From: CAYVZZ01 sp964456185
GTDB taxonomy: Bacteria > Pseudomonadota > Gammaproteobacteria > Pseudomonadales > Alcanivoracaceae
Length of the DNA: 13,420 nucleotides
Reading direction: 5' to 3'
Assembly: GCA_964456185.1 (NCBI GenBank)
Contig: CAYVZZ010000060.1
Span: forward strand, 1-13,420
Within the stretch, counting starts at the first letter, position 1; each line of letters starts with the position of its first letter. The notes under the pieces were generated by a model that had not been told where the DNA came from, searched no databases, and saw only the letters and a list, made by a program, of their open reading frames with translations. The position numbers and the translations under genes are program-made. This document shows, in pieces, positions 1 to 7,687 of this stretch.

Positions 1-1668
1 GAGCTGCATTGTGTGGGCGCCACCCCGCTGGACGAGTATCGCCAGTTTATCGCGAAGGATGCCGCGCTGGAGCGGCGTTTCCAGAAGGTGCTTATCGACC
101 AGCCCAGCGAGGAAGATACCATTGCCATTTTGCGTGGCCTGAAAGAGCGCTACGAGGTGCATCACGGGGTGGATATCAACGACAGCGCCATTATCGCGGC
201 GGCCAAGTTGTCCAACCGTTATATCACCGACCGGCAGTTGCCGGACAAGGCCATTGACCTCATTGACGAGGCGGCCAGCCGCATACGCATGGAAATTGAT
301 TCCATGCCGGAGGAAATGGACAAGCTCGACCGTCGTCTTATCCAGTTGAAGATGGAGCGCGAGGCGCTGCGCAAGGAAAAAGATGCCGCCAGCAAAAAAC
401 GCCTGAGTGATTTGGAAGGCGAAATTGCCGAGGTGGAAAAGGAATACGCCGATTTGAAAGAAGTGTGGAATGCGGAAAAAGCCGCCCTGCAAGGTGCCCA
501 GCAATACAAGGAAGCCCTGGATGCGGCTCGCACCGAGATGGAGCAGGCACGCCGCGCCGGTGATTTGAACCGCATGTCGGAGCTGCAATACGGCAAGATT
601 CCCGAGCTGGAGAAAAAACTCGCCGATGCCCAAGCGCATGAAGCGGCAGGCGAAGCCGAGAACAAGCTGTTGCGTAACAAGGTCACCGACGAGGAAGTGG
701 CCGAGGTGGTGTCGCGCTGGACGGGCATTCCCGTGGCGAAGATGCTGGAAGGCGAAAAAGACAAGCTGCTGCGCATGGAAGATGCCTTGCATCAGCGTGT
801 GATTGGGCAAGACGAAGCCGTGACCGCGGTATCCAATGCGGTGCGCCGCTCGCGTGCCGGCTTGGCCGACCCCAACCGCCCGCAAGGCTCTTTCTTGTTC
901 TTGGGCCCCACTGGGGTGGGGAAAACCGAGCTGTGCAAAGCGCTGGCCAGTTTCCTGTTTGATACCGAGTCGGCCATGGTGCGCATCGACATGAGTGAGT
1001 TCATGGAAAAACACTCCGTGGCACGTTTAATCGGTGCGCCTCCGGGCTATGTGGGCTATGAGCAAGGCGGTTATCTCACCGAAACCGTGCGCCGCAAGCC
1101 CTACTCGGTGGTGCTGCTCGATGAAGTGGAAAAAGCCCATCCGGATGTGTTCAACATTCTCTTGCAGGTGTTGGACGATGGCCGCTTGACCGATGGCCAG
1201 GGCCGCACGGTGGACTTCCGCAACACGGTTATCGTGATGACCTCCAACCTGGGTAGCGACTTAATCCAACAGTTGGCAGGCGATGGCGACTACGCGCAGA
1301 TGAAGCAAGCGGTGATGGAAGTAGTCGGCAAGCATTTCCGGCCGGAGTTCATCAACCGTATTGACGAAACCGTGGTATTCCACCCGCTGGCACAAGAGCA
1401 GATTCGCGGCATTGCGCGCATCCAGCTGGGCAACTTGCAGCAACGGCTGGCCGAACGCGAGCTGTCGCTATCGCTCAATGACGCCGCGTTGGACAAACTG
1501 GCCAGCGTGGGCTTCGACCCGGTCTTTGGTGCGCGTCCGTTGAAGCGGGCGATTCAGCAAGAGCTGGAGAATCCGCTGGCACAGGCGTTGCTGCAAGGCG
1601 ACTTTGTGCCGGGGGATGTCATCAAAGTGGGCGTTGGCGATGCGGGGCTGACGTTTGCTAAAGGGTGA
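1..1668 (+). CDS. clpB: ATP-dependent disaggregase ClpB (3' part, N-terminus outside window)
   Basis: ClpB (Hsp104 family) is a hexameric AAA+ chaperone that works with DnaK/DnaJ to thread aggregated proteins through its pore. The reading frame is open from base 1 and encodes 555 residues. With a family length near 857, roughly the first 300 residues (N-domain and the Walker A and B motifs of the first ATPase) lie outside the window. The visible part starts in the first AAA domain at CVGATPLDEYR, then LERRFQ. A charged coiled-coil middle domain covers about residues 95-215 and distinguishes ClpB from ClpA. The second AAA domain has Walker A GPTGVGKTE (302-310), the pore loop GYVGYE (349-354), Walker B VVLLDE (370-375), a probable arginine finger R453 and sensor-2 GARPLKR (510-516). 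All key residues are intact. A terminator follows 22 bp after the stop codon. The promoter, probably heat-shock controlled in this family, is not visible. Confidence 0.97.
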   Translation, partial: ELHCVGATPLDEYRQFIAKDAALERRFQKVLIDQPSEEDTIAILRGLKERYEVHHGVDINDSAIIAAAKLSNRYITDRQLPDKAIDLIDEAASRIRMEIDSMPEEMDKLDRRLIQLKMEREALRKEKDAASKKRLSDLEGEIAEVEKEYADLKEVWNAEKAALQGAQQYKEALDAARTEMEQARRAGDLNRMSELQYGKIPELEKKLADAQAHEAAGEAENKLLRNKVTDEEVAEVVSRWTGIPVAKMLEGEKDKLLRMEDALHQRVIGQDEAVTAVSNAVRRSRAGLADPNRPQGSFLFLGPTGVGKTELCKALASFLFDTESAMVRIDMSEFMEKHSVARLIGAPPGYVGYEQGGYLTETVRRKPYSVVLLDEVEKAHPDVFNILLQVLDDGRLTDGQGRTVDFRNTVIVMTSNLGSDLIQQLAGDGDYAQMKQAVMEVVGKHFRPEFINRIDETVVFHPLAQEQIRGIARIQLGNLQQRLAERELSLSLNDAALDKLASVGFDPVFGARPLKRAIQQELENPLAQALLQGDFVPGDVIKVGVGDAGLTFAKG

Positions 1669-1689
1669 TTATTTATTCGTGTTGTGCAT

Positions 1690-1719
1690 AAGGCGCCTGG
1701 TTGTTGGGCGCTTTTTTTT
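1690..1719 (+). terminator. Intrinsic terminator of clpB
   Basis: The perfect 5-bp GC core GCGCC/GGCGC (1693-1697 with 1707-1711) is extended outward by one G-U and two A-U pairs. It closes a 9-nt loop and is followed by eight T residues (1712-1719). It lies 22 bp after the clpB stop codon and fits rho-independent termination on the plus strand. Confidence 0.85.
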
Positions 1720-1734
1720 GGGTATTAACTAAGT

Positions 1735-1760
1735 TTGTCGCGGACAGGGTCCGCTCCTAC
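1735..1760. repeat. REP-like palindrome (GTAGGAGCGGAC type)
   Basis: The perfect inverted repeat GCGGAC-AGG-GTCCGC (1740-1754) is flanked by a conserved-looking tail. On the minus strand it reads GTAGGAGCGGAC, then CCT, then GTCCGCGACA. The GTAGGAGCGG head followed by a short hairpin is the layout of the REP elements known from Pseudomonas and related gammaproteobacteria, which are mobilised by RAYT transposases. Only one copy is present here, so its repetitive nature is inferred from the motif and not shown by the window. Confidence 0.6.
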
Positions 1761-1845
1761 GTATAGTGGGATATTGATAGGCAAGCTACATTTATTTTTG
1801 TACTATGGTGCAGTTTTAAAATAATAAGATGGGTCGGGAGGCCTT

Positions 1846-3564
1846 ATGTATCAAGCTGGGTGGAGCAAGGCAGAGATTAAACTTACCCCCAAAGGTTATG
1901 CCATGCATGGCTTTGGTCAGTGGAAGCATCGTGCCTGGGGGCAGGAGTCGCCTTTAATGGCGCGCACTATCGTGATTTCCGATGGAAAAGCACCGTTGAT
2001 TTTTTGCTGCCTTGATTTGGGTTACATCACCTACGCCATGCGCTCAGGCATTGTGAATCGGCTGTCGAAACACATCGCAAACTTTGATGAAGAACGCTTG
2101 GTGCTCACCTGCACCCATACTCATTCCGGCCCTGGTGGTTGCAGCCACGATGCCTTTTATAACGTGGTCACGCCGGGCTTTGTGCCCGCTCATGTGGCGG
2201 CAATTATTTCCGCCGCCATTAAAAGCATCGATACTGCGTATAAACAAATGCAGCCTGCCGAGATCTCATTGGATTTGGGCCAGTTTGATGACGATATCGA
2301 CGTGGCGTGGAATCGCTCATTGAGTGCGTACAACTGCAATCCGGATGTCACCCAACGTGCCGATACGGAAACCCACCTAGCGCTAGACCGTGAAATGCAG
2401 GTACTCAGCCTGCGACGAGACGGTAAAACCCAAGCGTTATTGTCACTATTTGGCGTACACGCGACCTGCTGCGGCAACATGTTGGACAAATACTCCAACG
2501 ACAACAAAGGCAAGGCTGCCGCCCAAGCAGAGGCAGCTCTACAGTCTCAAGGTGCCGTCGAGCCGGTTGCTATTTTCGCGCAAGGCACAGCGGGCGATGT
2601 TTCCCCCTTTTACCATGGACCGGGTGACATTAAACGCCGCAAAGCCATTAAAGGCGATGCTCACTATGCTTATGCCGCCGCCAATGCCAAGAAGCAAAGC
2701 CAAAAGGCACTAGAGATCAACCAGGAACCGGGCTTTTTATTGGAAGGCCAGATTGATGGCGTTCTCACCTATGTCGATTTTTCGCATATAAAAGCCGACC
2801 CGGCCTATGCCAACGGCAACGACAATGCGCTCACCAGCGACCCTTGTCATGGCGTTGCTTTTTTTGAAGGCACCCCGGTCGACGGCCCCGGCATGCCCGG
2901 CTTTTTAGGAAAAGGCGCACGCAGCCTAGCCAACCGGCTGCGCACAAAACGCCTCAGCAACGCCAATAACCAGCCTAAGCAAGAGGCTGATTATTACCGT
3001 CAGCTGTATACCGCTCAGGGGCCGAAAACCATTCTCATGGAAGCGGCTCGCAAGAAAATTTTAGGCTACGATATTGCCAAGTTGCCGCTGCCGGGTTTTG
3101 TTGACCCGCTCGTCAAAGAAATTAAGCGCCAAGCGCGCTTAGGTGCCATGGATGAAAGTGCAATGGTACCCACCGTATTGCCCTTGCAAATTGTGCGCAT
3201 TGGTCAATTGGCACTGGTTTGCTGCCCTGGCGAATTTACCACCGTTGCCGGAAAACGCATTAAAGACACTGTGCGCGATGTATTAAAAGACAGTGATATC
3301 GACGACGTGCTGATCAGCACTTACTGCAACGACTACATGGGCTACTGCACCACCAACGAAGAATACCAACAGCAAAACTACGAAGGCGGCCACACCATTT
3401 TTGGCCAGTGGCAACTGGCTGCCTTTCAGACCTGCTTTGCCAAATTAGCGCCGGAGCTCGACCGGCATCCTGACGACCGGCACTACGATAACACCACGCG
3501 GCCACGACCCGTGCCAGAGGACGAACTGAAGTTACGCACCAACATTCGGCCGCCAAAGCGTTAA
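1846..3564 (+). CDS. Neutral/alkaline ceramidase-like hydrolase, apparently cytoplasmic
   Basis: The protein has 572 residues and belongs to the neutral (non-lysosomal) ceramidase family, zinc amidases that split ceramide into sphingosine and fatty acid. Family landmarks are in order: CTHTHSGPGG (89-98), NRS..AYNCNPD, GVHATC (203-208), QGTAGDVSP (246-254, putative nucleophile S253), PGEFTTVAG (461-469) and NDYMGYCTTNEEY (495-507). By comparison with the Pseudomonas aeruginosa enzyme, H91 or H93, H205, E463 and a tyrosine at 497 or 500 would hold zinc. Two features differ from secreted members. There is no signal peptide, since the catalytic domain begins within about 6 residues of the start. 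The chain also ends about 65 residues after NDYMGY, without the C-terminal Ig-like domain. It is unusually rich in cysteine (for example 54-55, 208-209, 459-460, 494, 501), which suits a reducing cytoplasm. GGAGG (1837-1841) lies 4 nt before the ATG. The gene stands alone. Its substrate may be another N-acyl compound. Confidence 0.85.
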   Translation: MYQAGWSKAEIKLTPKGYAMHGFGQWKHRAWGQESPLMARTIVISDGKAPLIFCCLDLGYITYAMRSGIVNRLSKHIANFDEERLVLTCTHTHSGPGGCSHDAFYNVVTPGFVPAHVAAIISAAIKSIDTAYKQMQPAEISLDLGQFDDDIDVAWNRSLSAYNCNPDVTQRADTETHLALDREMQVLSLRRDGKTQALLSLFGVHATCCGNMLDKYSNDNKGKAAAQAEAALQSQGAVEPVAIFAQGTAGDVSPFYHGPGDIKRRKAIKGDAHYAYAAANAKKQSQKALEINQEPGFLLEGQIDGVLTYVDFSHIKADPAYANGNDNALTSDPCHGVAFFEGTPVDGPGMPGFLGKGARSLANRLRTKRLSNANNQPKQEADYYRQLYTAQGPKTILMEAARKKILGYDIAKLPLPGFVDPLVKEIKRQARLGAMDESAMVPTVLPLQIVRIGQLALVCCPGEFTTVAGKRIKDTVRDVLKDSDIDDVLISTYCNDYMGYCTTNEEYQQQNYEGGHTIFGQWQLAAFQTCFAKLAPELDRHPDDRHYDNTTRPRPVPEDELKLRTNIRPPKR

Positions 3565-3688
3565 CCTACCCGTCAATTTACGTCGCACAATCGAGCAAGC
3601 ATTTTGATCCGGCATTGATAGAGCCTTTTCATTAAGCTGCTGCCCAAACTGCGGACATCAAACAGAAATACTGTGAATAGCCCAGACG

Positions 3689-3728
3689 AAAAAAAGCCCC
3701 CTACTCACCATGAGCAGAGGGCTCTTTT
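3689..3728. terminator. Terminator between convergent genes, strongest for fumC
   Basis: A 13-bp stem (3695-3707 with 3711-3723, two G-U pairs when read from the minus strand) closes a 3-nt loop. On the minus strand the stem is followed by a run of six or seven U residues (A tract 3689-3695), making a strong terminator 14 bp after the fumC stop. On the plus strand it is followed by CTTTT (3724-3728), so it can also stop transcripts of the ceramidase-like gene that ends at 3564. The 177 bp between the two genes hold nothing else that I recognise. Confidence 0.88.
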
Positions 3729-3741
3729 CACCGGTTAGCGC

Positions 3742-5100
3742 TTAGGCTTGGCCGGTCAAACGCAAAGGATCAAGCAGCTCTTTCAGCTTGTCTCGACCCA
3801 GGTCGGTTTCTTCATCCGCCACGTCCAAAATAGAACGCCCGGTGTCATAGGCGACGTGCGCAATGTGCGCCGCTTTTTCGTAACCGATGGCAGTGTTAAG
3901 CGCTGTAACCAAAATCGGGTTACGCGCCAGGTTTTCTTCCAACGCCGCATGGTTCGGCTCGAAACGGGCAATGGTTTGATCAGTCATCGAGTCGGTTGCG
4001 GCAACCAACAGCTTCAGCATCTTCAGCAGGTTGTTAGCCACCAGCGGCAGGTTCACGTTCAACTGGAAGTTACCCAGTTGCGCCCCCAAGGCATTAGCGT
4101 GATCCAGACCTTGCACTTGCATAGCAGCCATGACGACTGACTCACAAGCCACTGGGTTCACCTTACCCGGCATAATAGAAGAACCCGGCTGCAGCACGGG
4201 CAGTTTGATATCAGACAGGCCGTGCAAGGGGCCTGAGTTCATCCAGCGCAGGTCGTTGCCGACTTTCACCAACCAAACAGCGTAAGCACGCATGGCGGCG
4301 GACAAGGCCAAGGGACGATCAATGACGCTTTGGCCACCAAAGGGAGATGGCAGCGGTTTGAAATCAAGGCCGGTGCGCTCTTTCAGACGACCACAGAAGG
4401 CGTCACGGAAACCTTCCGGACAGTTTACACCGGTGCCGACAGCGGTGCCGCCTTGAGGCAGATACAGTAGCCCGTCAGCAGCAGCTTGCAGTTGCTCGCC
4501 AATAAAGGCCAATTGGTCGCGCCAGCTGTTTAGCAACTGACCAAAGGTGAGCGGCATGGCGTCCATCAAGTGGGTACGACCCGGCTTAACGACAGTTTTC
4601 AGCTCTTCGGCACGTTGTGCCAGGCACTCATCCAAACGCTTCAAGGCTTGCTGCAAAGGCGCTACGCCTAGGCGCGCCGCCAGGTGAATGGTGGTCGGGA
4701 TAGTGTCGTTACTGCTTTGGCTGTGGTTAACGTCATCATTGGGGTGAACGTCTACGCCATCACGCGCGCACAGGTGAGAAATTACCTCATTGGCGTTCAT
4801 GTTGGAGCTGGTGCCCGAGCCGGTTTGGTAAATATCGACCGGGAAATTGTCGGCATGTTCACCGGCCATCAGCTCTTCACCCGCCTTAACGATAGCTTTC
4901 GCCTTATCTTCCGGCAGTTTGCCTAGCGAAGCGTTGGCTTCGGCACAGGCCACTTTGACCAGCGCCAATGCGCGGATAAAGGCATTGGGCATAGGGCCGT
5001 CGACGTCGAAATTATCTTTAGCACGCTGGGTTTGCGCACCCCATAGCACGTCATCGGCAACTTCTACTTCACCCAAACTATCGTGTTCAATATGCGACAT
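3742..5100 (-). CDS. fumC: Class II fumarate hydratase
   Basis: This is the iron-independent, tetrameric fumarase that interconverts fumarate and L-malate in the TCA cycle. The product has 452 residues, slightly shorter than E. coli FumC (467). Superfamily motifs are present: TGSGTSSNMN (substrate site), DVHPNDDVNHSQSSND, GRTHLMDAMPL with catalytic-site H177, and the fumarase/aspartase signature GSSIMPGKVNP (306-316), where S307 corresponds to the catalytic serine. The frame stays open 30 nt further upstream, but only to a TTG at 5130. I chose the ATG at 5100 because GAGAG (5109-5113) sits 8 nt before it and the protein then begins like other FumC chains, with a polar lead into SLGEVEV. The conserved SGPRCG segment of E. 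coli FumC reads SGPLHG here. An alternative assignment to another fumarase/aspartase superfamily member is less likely given the overall match. Confidence 0.95.
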   Translation of the reverse strand: MSHIEHDSLGEVEVADDVLWGAQTQRAKDNFDVDGPMPNAFIRALALVKVACAEANASLGKLPEDKAKAIVKAGEELMAGEHADNFPVDIYQTGSGTSSNMNANEVISHLCARDGVDVHPNDDVNHSQSSNDTIPTTIHLAARLGVAPLQQALKRLDECLAQRAEELKTVVKPGRTHLMDAMPLTFGQLLNSWRDQLAFIGEQLQAAADGLLYLPQGGTAVGTGVNCPEGFRDAFCGRLKERTGLDFKPLPSPFGGQSVIDRPLALSAAMRAYAVWLVKVGNDLRWMNSGPLHGLSDIKLPVLQPGSSIMPGKVNPVACESVVMAAMQVQGLDHANALGAQLGNFQLNVNLPLVANNLLKMLKLLVAATDSMTDQTIARFEPNHAALEENLARNPILVTALNTAIGYEKAAHIAHVAYDTGRSILDVADEETDLGRDKLKELLDPLRLTGQA

Positions 5101-5142
5101 GATGTTCACTCTCTGCTTCGTTGAAAACAATTGACCGCCAAT

Positions 5143-5171
5143 ATGATAAAGATGTTTTGTTACCTTGTCTG
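5143..5171 (-). promoter_or_regulatory. Putative sigma-70 promoter of fumC
   Basis: Read on the minus strand, CAGACA (5166-5171, four of six consensus positions) is separated by exactly 17 bp from TATCAT (5143-5148, five of six). A start site would fall about 40 nt before the fumC ATG, leaving room for the GAGAG ribosome binding site. The call is by motif only. Confidence 0.4.
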
Positions 5172-5175
5172 CCTG

Positions 5176-5202
5176 TTGCCGCCCTCATACATTGATTAAA
5201 AT
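5176..5202 (+). promoter_or_regulatory. Possible sigma-70 promoter of plsB
   Basis: TTGCCG (5176-5181) and TAAAAT (5197-5202, five of six matches) are separated by 15 bp, which is shorter than ideal. The site lies 31 bp before the plsB ATG and back to back with the putative fumC promoter, whose -35 box ends 4 bp away. The two divergent promoters could interfere or share a regulator. This is a weak motif-based call. Confidence 0.28.
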
Positions 5203-5233
5203 GCACAAATAACCTCAGTAACATGGATTCAAC

Positions 5234-7687
5234 ATGACACCCTGGCTTGGCCTCGACCGACTTTTCTTTTTTCTTCTGCGTCTATTTCTCAACTGGTGTA
5301 CCCGCGCCAATGTGCTTCCCGATCCGATTGATGAGCTGCAACTTAACCCCGACGCCCCCATTGTGTATGTGCTGCAAGACACCTCGGTGATCGATTTGTT
5401 GGTCGTCGATAAAGCGGCTACCGATCACAACCTGCCGTCGGCACTGCAGTCGATTAAGTTAGAAGATGACCGCATTAAACGGGCAAATTTTTCCATTTAT
5501 CGCCGCACCATCCGCCGTGGACACCAACGCCGCGCAGCCAAGCATCGCCGTCTGACCAAATTAATCGAACAAATCCAGCAACACCCGGACACCGACATTC
5601 AGCTGGTGCCGGTCTCGGTTTACTGGGGTCGTAGCCCGGAAAAAGAAAACTCGGTGTGGCGCATCATTTTTTCAGACAACTGGTCACCAGTTGGCCTGAT
5701 CAAGAAATTTTTTATCGTCTTGGCGCAGGGGCGGCAGCTGTACCTGCAATTTAGCCCGGCCTTGTCGCTCCGCCAGCTAAACGAAGAGACCAACGACTCC
5801 GACCTGGTATTGCGCAAAGCACTGCGTATTTTGCGGGTGCATTTCCGCTTGCAGCGTGAGGCCACGATTGGCCCTGACCTGTCACACCGCCGCATGCTGG
5901 TTAACTCGCTAGTGCAAAGCACCGCCGTACACTCCGTTATCGAAGCAGAAGCCCAGCGCAACAATACCACCATCAAGAAAACCGAAGCCAAGGCGCGCCG
6001 CTATGCACTCGAGCTGGCAGCCGATTACTCCCACACCACGGTGCGGTTTCTGGAGCTGGTGCTCAACTGGGTGTGGAACCGCATTTTTGACGGGGTGCGC
6101 ATTTATAACCTGGATAGAGTGCGCCAGGTCGCCAAGGATCACGAAGTAATTTACGTGCCCTGTCACCGCAGCCACGTCGATTACCTGTTGTTGTCATTTA
6201 CGCTATACCGCAACGGGCTTGTGCCACCACATATTGCAGCGGGCATTAACCTCAATTTGCCTGTTGTGGGCACCATTCTCCGCCGTGGCGGGGCTTTTTT
6301 CATGCGCCGCAGCTTCCGCGATAACCCGCTGTATAGCGCAGTATTCAATGAGTATATGCACACTATTCTCACGGGCGGTTATTCCATCGAATATTTCGTC
6401 GAGGGCGGCCGCAGCCGCTCCGGTCGTATGCTGTCACCGCGCACGGGCATGCTTGCCATGACGGTAGACAGCTACCAACGCGACAGCAGCAAGCCTATTG
6501 CGCTGGTGCCGGTGTATATCGGCTACGAGAAAGTCATTGAGTCGGGCTCTTATATTGGCGAGCTGCACGGCAAAAAGAAGAAGAAGGAATCGATTGGCAG
6601 CTTTGTGAGCTCGCTGAGCTTGCTGCGTCAGAATTGGGGCCAGGTGCACCTTAACTTTGGCGATCCCATTCGCATGGGCAATTATCTCGACCAGCATCAG
6701 CCCGACTGGAAAACGGCCAACCAGGACAACTGGCTACGCCCACTGGTTAATAAGCTGGGGCTGGAAGTGACCCACCAAATCAATGCGGCCGCCGTGGCTA
6801 ACCCGATTAACCTGCTGAGCCTCGCTCTGCTTGCCACTGACAAGCACACCATCGATGAACAGTTGTTAACATGCCAGCTGCAGCTTTACATTCAGCTCTT
6901 GCAGCAGGCGCCATATAGCAACACGACGGAACTTGCCGAAACCAACCCCGAAGCCATTATCCAATATGCACTGGACAACGAATTTGCCTATCGCATTGAG
7001 CACCCTCACGGCAACCTGATTTCCACAGATGAGGTCACCGCGCTACAAATGACTTATGTGCGCAATAATACCCTGCACCTGTTTGCGCTACCGGGTTTAA
7101 TCAGCTCGCTTTTCCTGCATGACCGCCGGCTCAGCCGCGAACGTTTGCACCAGCTGATTAATCTGCTCTACCCCTTCCTGCAAAGTGAATATTCGCTGCA
7201 CTGGCAGCTGGGCGACGACCTGGATCAAGCCGTCGACACCCTGCTAACCGCCATGCAAGAACAGCAACTGCTGCGCAGCGATGGTGACGATTTGCTGGGT
7301 GCAGAGGCTCACACCTTAGAATCCGAGCAGCTTTATCACCTGGGTAAAACCGTGTTGCAAATGCAGGAGCGCTTCTTCCTCACCATTCGTATTTTGGTGC
7401 AGCATGGCTCTGGTTCGCTGACGTCGGAAGAGCTACAACAAGTGGCACAAGAAAGTGCGCAGCGACTGTCATTGTTGCACGAATTCAACTCGCCGGATTT
7501 CTCGGACAAGGTGGTCTTCAAAAGCTTGGTGAAACAACTACAGCAGCATGAATTGGTGACTGTTGACGAGAATGACAAACTCACCTTTGCTGATGGCGTC
7601 TTGGCATTGGATGAGGAATCCAACTACATCCTCAGTGCCGAATTACGCCTGACACTGCAGCGGGTGGCACGCTACAGCGGCGTGTAA
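5234..7687 (+). CDS. plsB: Glycerol-3-phosphate 1-O-acyltransferase PlsB
   Basis: PlsB transfers a fatty acyl group from acyl-CoA or acyl-ACP to position 1 of sn-glycerol 3-phosphate, giving lysophosphatidate at the inner membrane, the first step of phospholipid synthesis. The product has 817 residues (E. coli PlsB 807). The acyltransferase blocks are intact: HRSHVD (311-316, the catalytic HX4D with H311 and D316), RRGGAFFMRRSF (350-361), FVEGGRSRSGR (388-398, glycerol-3-phosphate binding) and IALVPVYIGYEKV. A hydrophobic stretch at about residues 8-18 (LFFFLLRLFLN) is the usual membrane-proximal N-terminus. The ATG has only a weak GGA upstream (5225-5227). An earlier ATG at 5223 is out of frame. 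The gene diverges from fumC, and its last 16 bp overlap the 3' end of rsmJ on the other strand, with no terminator visible between them. Confidence 0.96.
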   Translation: MTPWLGLDRLFFFLLRLFLNWCTRANVLPDPIDELQLNPDAPIVYVLQDTSVIDLLVVDKAATDHNLPSALQSIKLEDDRIKRANFSIYRRTIRRGHQRRAAKHRRLTKLIEQIQQHPDTDIQLVPVSVYWGRSPEKENSVWRIIFSDNWSPVGLIKKFFIVLAQGRQLYLQFSPALSLRQLNEETNDSDLVLRKALRILRVHFRLQREATIGPDLSHRRMLVNSLVQSTAVHSVIEAEAQRNNTTIKKTEAKARRYALELAADYSHTTVRFLELVLNWVWNRIFDGVRIYNLDRVRQVAKDHEVIYVPCHRSHVDYLLLSFTLYRNGLVPPHIAAGINLNLPVVGTILRRGGAFFMRRSFRDNPLYSAVFNEYMHTILTGGYSIEYFVEGGRSRSGRMLSPRTGMLAMTVDSYQRDSSKPIALVPVYIGYEKVIESGSYIGELHGKKKKKESIGSFVSSLSLLRQNWGQVHLNFGDPIRMGNYLDQHQPDWKTANQDNWLRPLVNKLGLEVTHQINAAAVANPINLLSLALLATDKHTIDEQLLTCQLQLYIQLLQQAPYSNTTELAETNPEAIIQYALDNEFAYRIEHPHGNLISTDEVTALQMTYVRNNTLHLFALPGLISSLFLHDRRLSRERLHQLINLLYPFLQSEYSLHWQLGDDLDQAVDTLLTAMQEQQLLRSDGDDLLGAEAHTLESEQLYHLGKTVLQMQERFFLTIRILVQHGSGSLTSEELQQVAQESAQRLSLLHEFNSPDFSDKVVFKSLVKQLQQHELVTVDENDKLTFADGVLALDEESNYILSAELRLTLQRVARYSGV

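Noticed and set aside
219..776. Long minus-strand open frame of 185 codons inside clpB
   Set aside because: It is a shadow of the clpB coiled-coil region: serine- and arginine-rich composition, no family motif, and full overlap with a well-conserved gene.
1774..1827. Promoter hexamers before the ceramidase-like gene (TTGATA with TACTAT, or TTGTAC with TAATAA)
   Set aside because: The first pair has 21-bp spacing. The second has three of six matches in each hexamer and would start transcription inside the ribosome binding site.
5101..5130. A 10-residue N-terminal extension of fumC starting at 5130
   Set aside because: The upstream codon is TTG without a good ribosome binding site, while ATG at 5100 has GAGAG 8 nt upstream and gives the usual FumC N-terminus.
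5193..5206. Possible FNR box TTGAT-N4-ATGCA between fumC and plsB
   Set aside because: Only the first half-site matches the TTGAT-N4-ATCAA consensus; the second half has two mismatches.
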